64,000 nt of DNA from Streptomyces werraensis. GTDB taxonomy: Bacteria; Actinomycetota; Actinomycetes; Streptomycetales; Streptomycetaceae. The stretch spans positions 262,492 through 326,491 of the forward strand of contig BNBX01000008.1 in NCBI GenBank assembly GCA_014656175.1, written 5' to 3'. The notes beneath the pieces are model-generated. The model saw only the letters and a program-made list of their open reading frames with translations, was not told where the DNA came from and did no database searches. Shown here piece after piece: positions 59,569 to 64,000 of the stretch. A program made the position numbers and the translations under genes. The stretch's first letter is position 1; each line of letters starts with the position of its first letter.

Positions 59569-60659
59569 GCAACGAGGCAGTGACCCGTGTCCACGTCGCG
59601 GGCATGGCGGGCACCGACCCCTACGACGTCCTGGTCGGACGGCAGCTGCTCGGCGAACTCCCCGGGCTGATCGGTGACAAGGCCCAGCGGGTGGCGGTCA
59701 TCCACCCCGAGGCCCTCGCCGAGACCGGCGACGCGCTCCGCGCGGACCTCGCCGGCCAGGGCTACGAGGCCGTCGCCATCCAGGTGCCGAACGCCGAGGA
59801 GGCCAAGACCGCCGAGGTCGCCGCCTACTGCTGGAAGGCGCTCGGCCAGTCCGGCTTCACCCGCACCGACGTCGTCGTGGGCGTCGGCGGCGGGGCCACC
59901 ACGGACCTCGCCGGGTTCGTCGCCGCGACCTGGCTGCGGGGCGTGCGCTGGATCGCCGTCCCGACCACCGTGCTGGGCATGGTCGACGCGGCCGTGGGCG
60001 GCAAGACGGGCATCAACACCGCCGAGGGCAAGAACCTCGTCGGCGCCTTCCACCCGCCCGCCGGCGTCCTGTGCGACCTCGGCGCCCTCGACTCCCTCCC
60101 GGTCCACGACTACGTCTCCGGGCTCGCCGAGGTCATCAAGGCCGGCTTCATCGCGGACCCGGTGATCCTCGACCTGATCGAGTCCGACCCCGAGGCCGCC
60201 CGCACCCCGGCGGGACCGCACACCGCCGAGCTGATCGAACGCTCGATCCGGGTGAAGGCCGACGTGGTCTCCAGCGACCTCAAGGAGTCCGGCCTCCGCG
60301 AGATCCTCAACTACGGTCACACCCTCGGCCACGCCATCGAGAAGAACGAGCGGTACAAGTGGCGTCACGGCGCCGCCGTCGCCGTCGGCATGCACTTCGC
60401 CGCCGAACTGGGCCGCCTCGCCGGCCGTCTGGACGACGCCACCGCCGACCGCCACCGCACGGTCCTCGAGGCCGTGGGGCTCCCTCTGCACTACCGCTAC
60501 GACCAGTGGCCCAAGCTGCTGGAGAACATGAAGGTCGACAAGAAGTCCCGCGGCAACCTGCTGCGCTTCGTCGTCCTCGACGGGCTCGCCAGACCCACCG
60601 TGCTGGAGGGCCCCGACCCGGCCGTCCTGCTCGCCGCCTACGGCGAGGTGGGGGAGTAG
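59565..60659 (+). CDS. aroB: 3-dehydroquinate synthase
   Basis: A 364-aa NAD+- and metal-dependent enzyme that forms 3-dehydroquinate from DAHP. NAD binding: VVVGVGGGATTDLAGFVAATWLRGV and PTTVLGMVDAAVGGKTGIN. Metal ligands: Glu in SGLAEVIKAG, His in LNYGHTLGHAIE and His in WRHGAAVAVG. All are intact. ATG 59565 overlaps aroK. Family members also make 2-deoxy-scyllo-inosose or amino-DHQ, but the linkage to aroC-aroK fixes the primary role. Confidence 0.97.
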   Translation: MSNEAVTRVHVAGMAGTDPYDVLVGRQLLGELPGLIGDKAQRVAVIHPEALAETGDALRADLAGQGYEAVAIQVPNAEEAKTAEVAAYCWKALGQSGFTRTDVVVGVGGGATTDLAGFVAATWLRGVRWIAVPTTVLGMVDAAVGGKTGINTAEGKNLVGAFHPPAGVLCDLGALDSLPVHDYVSGLAEVIKAGFIADPVILDLIESDPEAARTPAGPHTAELIERSIRVKADVVSSDLKESGLREILNYGHTLGHAIEKNERYKWRHGAAVAVGMHFAAELGRLAGRLDDATADRHRTVLEAVGLPLHYRYDQWPKLLENMKVDKKSRGNLLRFVVLDGLARPTVLEGPDPAVLLAAYGEVGE

Positions 60660-60790
60660 CCGCCTGACGGGCACTCATCACCGCCCCCGGCCGTTCACAC
60701 AACGACGGCAGGGGGCGGTACCGTTCGGTAACGCGGGGACGGCCCCCGCTGTCAGTGACCCATTGCCTGTACGAGACGGAGTGGCACCGG

Positions 60791-61636
60791 ATGCAGCACG
60801 CAGTGGGTTCTCCGCTGCCGCCGCCCCACCAGCCGGGGCACGGACCGGCCGCCGGCTGGTCACCGGCCGCGCACCACCCAGGCCAGCATCAGCAGCCAGG
60901 CCACGCGGCCCCGATGCACGCCCAGCCCCCCGGCCACCCGGCGCCCCCGCCCCCGGCCGGCCCGCAGCACGCCTCCATGCCCCCGCCGCCGGACACCACC
61001 GGCCATGTCACGCTGCCGCCCGGGGGCCCGGTCGGCATACCGAGCGCGCCACAGGGCCCGGCGACCCCCGACCCGAGCGCGACGACCCTCGCCGTGCTGC
61101 TCATCGGCCCCGCGGGCGCCGGCAAGACGAGCGTCGCCAAGTACTGGGCGGACCACCGCCGCGTGCCCACCGCGCACATCAGCCTCGACGACGTCCGCGA
61201 ATGGGTCCGCTCCGGCTTCGCCGACCCGCAGACCGGCTGGAACGACAACTCCGAGGCGCAGTACCGGCTGGCCCGCCGCACCTGCGGCTTCGCCGCCCGC
61301 AACTTCCTGGCCAACGGCATCTCCTGCATCCTCGACGACGCGGTCTTCCCCGACCGCCCGGTCGTCGGCCTCGGCGGCTGGAAGCGGCACGTCGGCCCCG
61401 GCCTGCTCCCCGTCGTCCTCCTGCCCGGCCTGGACGTCGTCCTGGAGCGCAACGCGGAGCGCACCGGCAACCGCCGCCTCAGCGACGAGGAGGTGGCCCG
61501 CATCCACGGCCGCATGGCCGGCTGGTACGGCTCGGGGCTGCCGATCATCGACAACTCCCAGCTGGACGTACCGGAGACGGCCCGCATCCTCGACGACGTC
61601 CTCACCCGGGCGATCGCCAGCCCTCCGAAGTGGTGA
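60791..61636 (+). CDS. P-loop kinase/ATPase with proline-rich N-terminus (281 aa)
   Basis: A 281-aa protein in two parts. Residues 1-98 are low-complexity (Pro, Gly, His, Gln, Ala). From about residue 99 there is a nucleotide kinase-like domain with Walker A GPAGAGKT at 106-113, then SLDDVREWVRSGFADPQTGWN, ILDDAVFPDRP (Walker B-like) and a lid with ERNAERTGNRRLSDEEVARIHGRM. It resembles zeta-toxin/polynucleotide-kinase-type AAA_33 proteins. The substrate is unknown, and no antitoxin-like gene is adjacent. I chose ATG 60791, which has GGAG nine bases upstream; GTG 60755 is an alternative. Confidence 0.78.
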   Translation: MQHAVGSPLPPPHQPGHGPAAGWSPAAHHPGQHQQPGHAAPMHAQPPGHPAPPPPAGPQHASMPPPPDTTGHVTLPPGGPVGIPSAPQGPATPDPSATTLAVLLIGPAGAGKTSVAKYWADHRRVPTAHISLDDVREWVRSGFADPQTGWNDNSEAQYRLARRTCGFAARNFLANGISCILDDAVFPDRPVVGLGGWKRHVGPGLLPVVLLPGLDVVLERNAERTGNRRLSDEEVARIHGRMAGWYGSGLPIIDNSQLDVPETARILDDVLTRAIASPPKW

Positions 61637-61738
61637 GCTGAGTTCTTCAGGGGCGCGGGCCGGCGCGCAGTGGCCGCGCTGCCCCCGGTCGGCCCCGCTC
61701 GACCGGCGACATCCCGCCGCCGCTCCTACGCTCGAATC

Positions 61739-62845
61739 ATGTCTGAGGTCTACGCGGTCCGCCGGACGCGCCTCCGGGAACGCTGCAACGCGAGCGGCAG
61801 CACCGCCGCGCTGGTGTCCCGGCCCGCCAACGTCCGCTACCTGTCCGGCGCCGCCCCCGAGAACGCCGTGCTGCTGCTCGGCAGGACCGAGGACGTCCTC
61901 GTGTGCGCGGAGCCGCCGGACGACCGCATCCCGCACAACCGCCCCGACGAGGCGCTGCGCCTGCACGTCATGACCGGCATCGGCGGCGACCCCGCCGTGG
62001 AGGCCGCCGCCCTCGCGGTCGCCCAAGGCGTCGACGCCCTCGCCGTGGAGGAGCACCACCTCACCGTCACCCGGCACCGCGCGATCCGCGAGGCCGCTCC
62101 GCGCCTGCGCCTCACCGGCGTCGGCGGCGCGGTCGAACAGCTGCGTGTGGTCAAGGACGAGGAGGAGATCTCCTGTCTCCGCATCGGCGCGGAGATCGCC
62201 GACCAGGCCCTGGGCGAACTCCTGGAGTCCATCCTGGTCGGCCGCACCGAACGCCACCTCGCCCTGGAGCTGGAGCGCCGCCTGGTCGACCACGGCGCCG
62301 ACGGTCCGGCCTTCCCCACCTCCGTCGCCACCGGACCCCACGCGGGACGCCCCGGCCACCGGCCCACCGACCGCCGGGTCGAGGAGGGCGACTTCCTCTC
62401 CGTCTGCCTCGGCGCCACCTACCGCGGCTACCGCTGCGAGATCGGCCGTACCTTCGTCATCGGCACCGCCCCCGCCGACTGGCAGATCGAGCTGTACGAC
62501 CTCGTGTTCTCCGCCCAGCGGGCGGGACGCGAGTCCCTGGCGCCAGGCGCCGCGTGCCGTGACGTGGACCGTGCGGCGCGCCAGGTGCTGGACTCGGCCG
62601 GGTACGCGGAGGCGCTTCCCGTCCTCACTGGTCACGGCGTCGGACTGGAAATCGACGAGGACCCTCAATTGACCCCGGCGGCCATGGGTAAACTGGACGC
62701 TTGCGTGCCGGTCACCGTCGAGCCGGGGGTCCACCTCCCCGGCCGGGGCGGCGTCCGGATCGATGACACGCTCGTCGTGCGCCCCGAGGCGGACGGCGGA
62801 CCCGAGCTACTCACCATCACGACCAAGGAGCTGCTCGCGCTCTAG
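61739..62845 (+). CDS. M24-fold (aminopeptidase P-like) protein with altered metal ligands
   Basis: A 368-aa protein with the creatinase N-domain (about 1-130) and pita-bread fold (about 135-368) of Xaa-Pro peptidases. Aligning by eye to E. coli PepP, the five metal ligands Asp/Asp/His/Glu/Glu read Cys223, Glu234, His299, Glu328 and Asp342 here (SVCLGATYRGYRCEIGRTF, TGHGVGLEI, VTVEPG, GVRIDD). Three of five are changed, so normal peptidase activity is doubtful. Actinobacterial genomes keep such a gene just upstream of efp. The start is ATG 61739; TACGCT at 61727-61732 suggests a leaderless mRNA. Confidence 0.85.
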   Translation: MSEVYAVRRTRLRERCNASGSTAALVSRPANVRYLSGAAPENAVLLLGRTEDVLVCAEPPDDRIPHNRPDEALRLHVMTGIGGDPAVEAAALAVAQGVDALAVEEHHLTVTRHRAIREAAPRLRLTGVGGAVEQLRVVKDEEEISCLRIGAEIADQALGELLESILVGRTERHLALELERRLVDHGADGPAFPTSVATGPHAGRPGHRPTDRRVEEGDFLSVCLGATYRGYRCEIGRTFVIGTAPADWQIELYDLVFSAQRAGRESLAPGAACRDVDRAARQVLDSAGYAEALPVLTGHGVGLEIDEDPQLTPAAMGKLDACVPVTVEPGVHLPGRGGVRIDDTLVVRPEADGGPELLTITTKELLAL

Positions 62846-62915
62846 CCTCGCGCAGTGCGCCTGCCCTCGCCCCGGCCGTCGTCCACGTCAGTCCAGTCCA
62901 GGAGATTCCGCAACC

Positions 62916-63482
62916 GTGGCTTCCACGAACGACCTCAAGAACGGCATGGTGCTCAAGCTCGAAGGCGGCCAGCTCTGGTCCGTCGTCGAGTTCCAGCACG
63001 TCAAGCCCGGCAAGGGCCCGGCCTTCGTGCGCACCAAGCTCAAGAACGTGCTCTCCGGCAAGGTCGTCGACAAGACCTTCAACGCCGGCGTCAAGGTCGA
63101 AACGGCCACCGTCGACAAGCGCGACATGCAGTTCTCCTACATGGACGGCGACTACTTCGTCTTCATGGACATGGAGACCTACGACCAGCTCATGGTCGAC
63201 CGCAAGGCCGTCGGCGACGCCGCCAACTTCCTCGTCGAGGGCTTCACCGCCACGGTCGCCCAGCACGAGGGCGAGGTGCTCTTCGTCGAGCTGCCGGCCG
63301 CCGTCGAGCTGACGATCCAGGAGACCGAGCCGGGCGTCCAGGGCGACCGCTCCACCGGCGGCACCAAGCCCGCCACGCTGGAGACCGGTCACCAGATCCA
63401 GGTCCCGCTCTTCATCACCACCGGTGAGAAGATCAAGGTCGACACCCGTACCAGCGACTACCTCGGCCGGGTGAACAGCTAA
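62916..63482 (+). CDS. efp: translation elongation factor P
   Basis: A 188-aa factor that rescues ribosomes stalled on consecutive prolines. Three beta-barrel domains are present. The loop that enters the peptidyl-transferase centre is KPGKGPAFVR, with Lys33 at its tip. The PGKGP form is the actinobacterial type, reported to work without lysine modification. C-terminal signature: TRTSDYLGRVNS. The start is GTG 62916 with CAGGAGA upstream. It is followed 2 bases later by nusB. Confidence 0.97.
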   Translation: MASTNDLKNGMVLKLEGGQLWSVVEFQHVKPGKGPAFVRTKLKNVLSGKVVDKTFNAGVKVETATVDKRDMQFSYMDGDYFVFMDMETYDQLMVDRKAVGDAANFLVEGFTATVAQHEGEVLFVELPAAVELTIQETEPGVQGDRSTGGTKPATLETGHQIQVPLFITTGEKIKVDTRTSDYLGRVNS

Positions 63483-63484
63483 CC

Positions 63485-63916
63485 GTGGCTGCCCGCAACA
63501 CGGCCCGCAAGCGCGCCTTCCAGATCATCTTCGAGGGCGACCAGCGCGGCACCGAGGTCCTGACGGTCCTCGCCGACTGGATCCGGCACTCCCGGACCGA
63601 CTCCCGGCAGCCGCCGGTGAGCGAGTACACGATGCAGCTGGTCGAGGGCTACGCGGAGCACGCGAAGCGGATCGACGAGCTGATCGCGCAGTACTCGGTC
63701 GGCTGGACGCTCGACCGGATGCCCGTCGTGGACCGCAGCATCCTGCGGCTCGGCGCGTACGAGCTGATCTGGGTCGACGAGACCCCGGACGCGGTCGTGC
63801 TGGACGAGATGGTGCAGCTGGCGAAGGAGTTCTCCACGGACGAGTCCCCCTCGTTCGTCAACGGCCTCCTCGGCCGCCTGAAGGAACTCAAGCCTTCGCT
63901 CCGCCGCGAGCAGTAG
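63485..63916 (+). CDS. nusB: transcription antitermination factor NusB
   Basis: A 143-aa all-helical RNA-binding protein that joins NusE (S10) on boxA of rRNA transcripts. Signatures: VAARNTARKRAFQIIFEGDQRG at the N-terminus, WTLDRMPVVDRSILRLGAYELIW in the middle (about 74-96), and ILDEMVQLAKEF-like VVLDEMVQLAKEFSTDESPSFVNGLLGRL near the end. Its length is typical. The start is GTG 63485. A diverged copy of the dispersed repeat starts at the stop codon. Confidence 0.96.
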   Translation: MAARNTARKRAFQIIFEGDQRGTEVLTVLADWIRHSRTDSRQPPVSEYTMQLVEGYAEHAKRIDELIAQYSVGWTLDRMPVVDRSILRLGAYELIWVDETPDAVVLDEMVQLAKEFSTDESPSFVNGLLGRLKELKPSLRREQ

Positions 63917-63970
63917 GCGCCCCTTCAGGCGCGCGGGGAACCGCGCGCTCAGCCCGCCACGGCCCGCGGC
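63916..63970. repeat. dispersed intergenic hairpin repeat, copy C (diverged)
   Basis: It begins at the nusB stop codon with GGCGCCCCTTCAGGCGCGC, then GCGCGGGGAACCGCGCG and CAGCCCGCCACGGCCCGC, the same order of blocks as copies A and B with several base changes. Confidence 0.7.
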
Positions 63971-64000
63971 CGGACCACGACCGCAGCAGGCAGACGAAAA

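Noticed and set aside
60791..61636. Zeta-type toxin-antitoxin system
   Set aside because: Only the kinase-like domain resembles zeta. No small antitoxin gene flanks it and the neighbours are core metabolic genes.

Overview
The window is high-G+C chromosomal DNA with dense genes, frequent GTG and occasional TTG starts, and many 4-base stop/start overlaps. It encodes SsgB, a sporulation protein restricted to morphologically complex actinomycetes, together with a phosphatidylinositol mannoside block and a RelA/RuvCAB/SecDF/Apt block. Together these indicate a Streptomyces chromosome. Gene content and order match, from memory, the conserved core segment that ends near efp-nusB in S. coelicolor. 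That synteny is recollection; no search was run.

Layout. 1-9.9 kb: the start of a Ser/Thr kinase (cut by the window edge), small membrane proteins, an APH-fold protein, a zinc-ribbon protein, a five-tRNA cluster (three Val-GAC, Cys-GCA, Gly-GCC), the p-aminobenzoate pair pabB-pabC, a double GNAT, a DsbA-like protein, a CGNR zinc-finger protein and ssgB. 9.9-17.5 kb: a carbohydrate cassette lying between two identical tRNA-Val(CAC) genes. It has a lipoprotein solute-binding protein, two permeases, a YesL-like membrane protein, a YetA/PL26-like rhamnogalacturonan lyase and an SRPBCC protein, with a LacI-type operator in front. It looks like import and breakdown of pectin rhamnogalacturonan. 17.6-20.3 kb: a DnaQ-like exonuclease divergent from a DUF4365 (PD-(D/E)XK-like) protein that is translationally coupled to a 407-aa protein of unknown function.

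20.4-30.2 kb: thrS, a HIT hydrolase, a large unknown membrane protein, an EF-G-like GTPase, and the phosphatidylinositol mannoside operon pgsA-patA-pimA. 30.3-42.7 kb: pdxS-pdxT (pyridoxal phosphate), yebC, ruvC-ruvA-ruvB (Holliday-junction processing), yajC-secD-secF (protein export), apt and relA (purine salvage and (p)ppGpp). 42.8-49.5 kb: a DUF349 protein, a membrane-anchored cyclophilin, a metallo-beta-lactamase-fold hydrolase, hisS, a VKOR thiol oxidoreductase and rarA. 49.5-64 kb: rpsD behind a roughly 280-nt leader, DUF948 and DUF6167-like proteins, alaS, ruvX, mltG, aroE, a small membrane protein, aroC-aroK-aroB, a P-loop kinase, an M24-fold protein with altered metal ligands, efp and nusB.

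Most of the window is housekeeping: translation (two tRNA clusters, thrS, hisS, alaS, rpsD, efp), shikimate and pABA synthesis, recombination, secretion and lipid glycosylation. The parts most worth attention are: the rpsD leader with four mutually complementary segments; the M24 protein whose metal site is changed at three of five positions; the DUF4365 pair beside an exonuclease and a tRNA; the tRNA-bracketed rhamnogalacturonan cassette; a dispersed hairpin repeat present at least three times; a 111-aa membrane protein carrying a duplicated SGAxFLGxYAP motif; and a recurrent -10-like hexamer just upstream of start codons that suggests many leaderless mRNAs. No insertion sequence, CRISPR array, prophage or integrase was seen.
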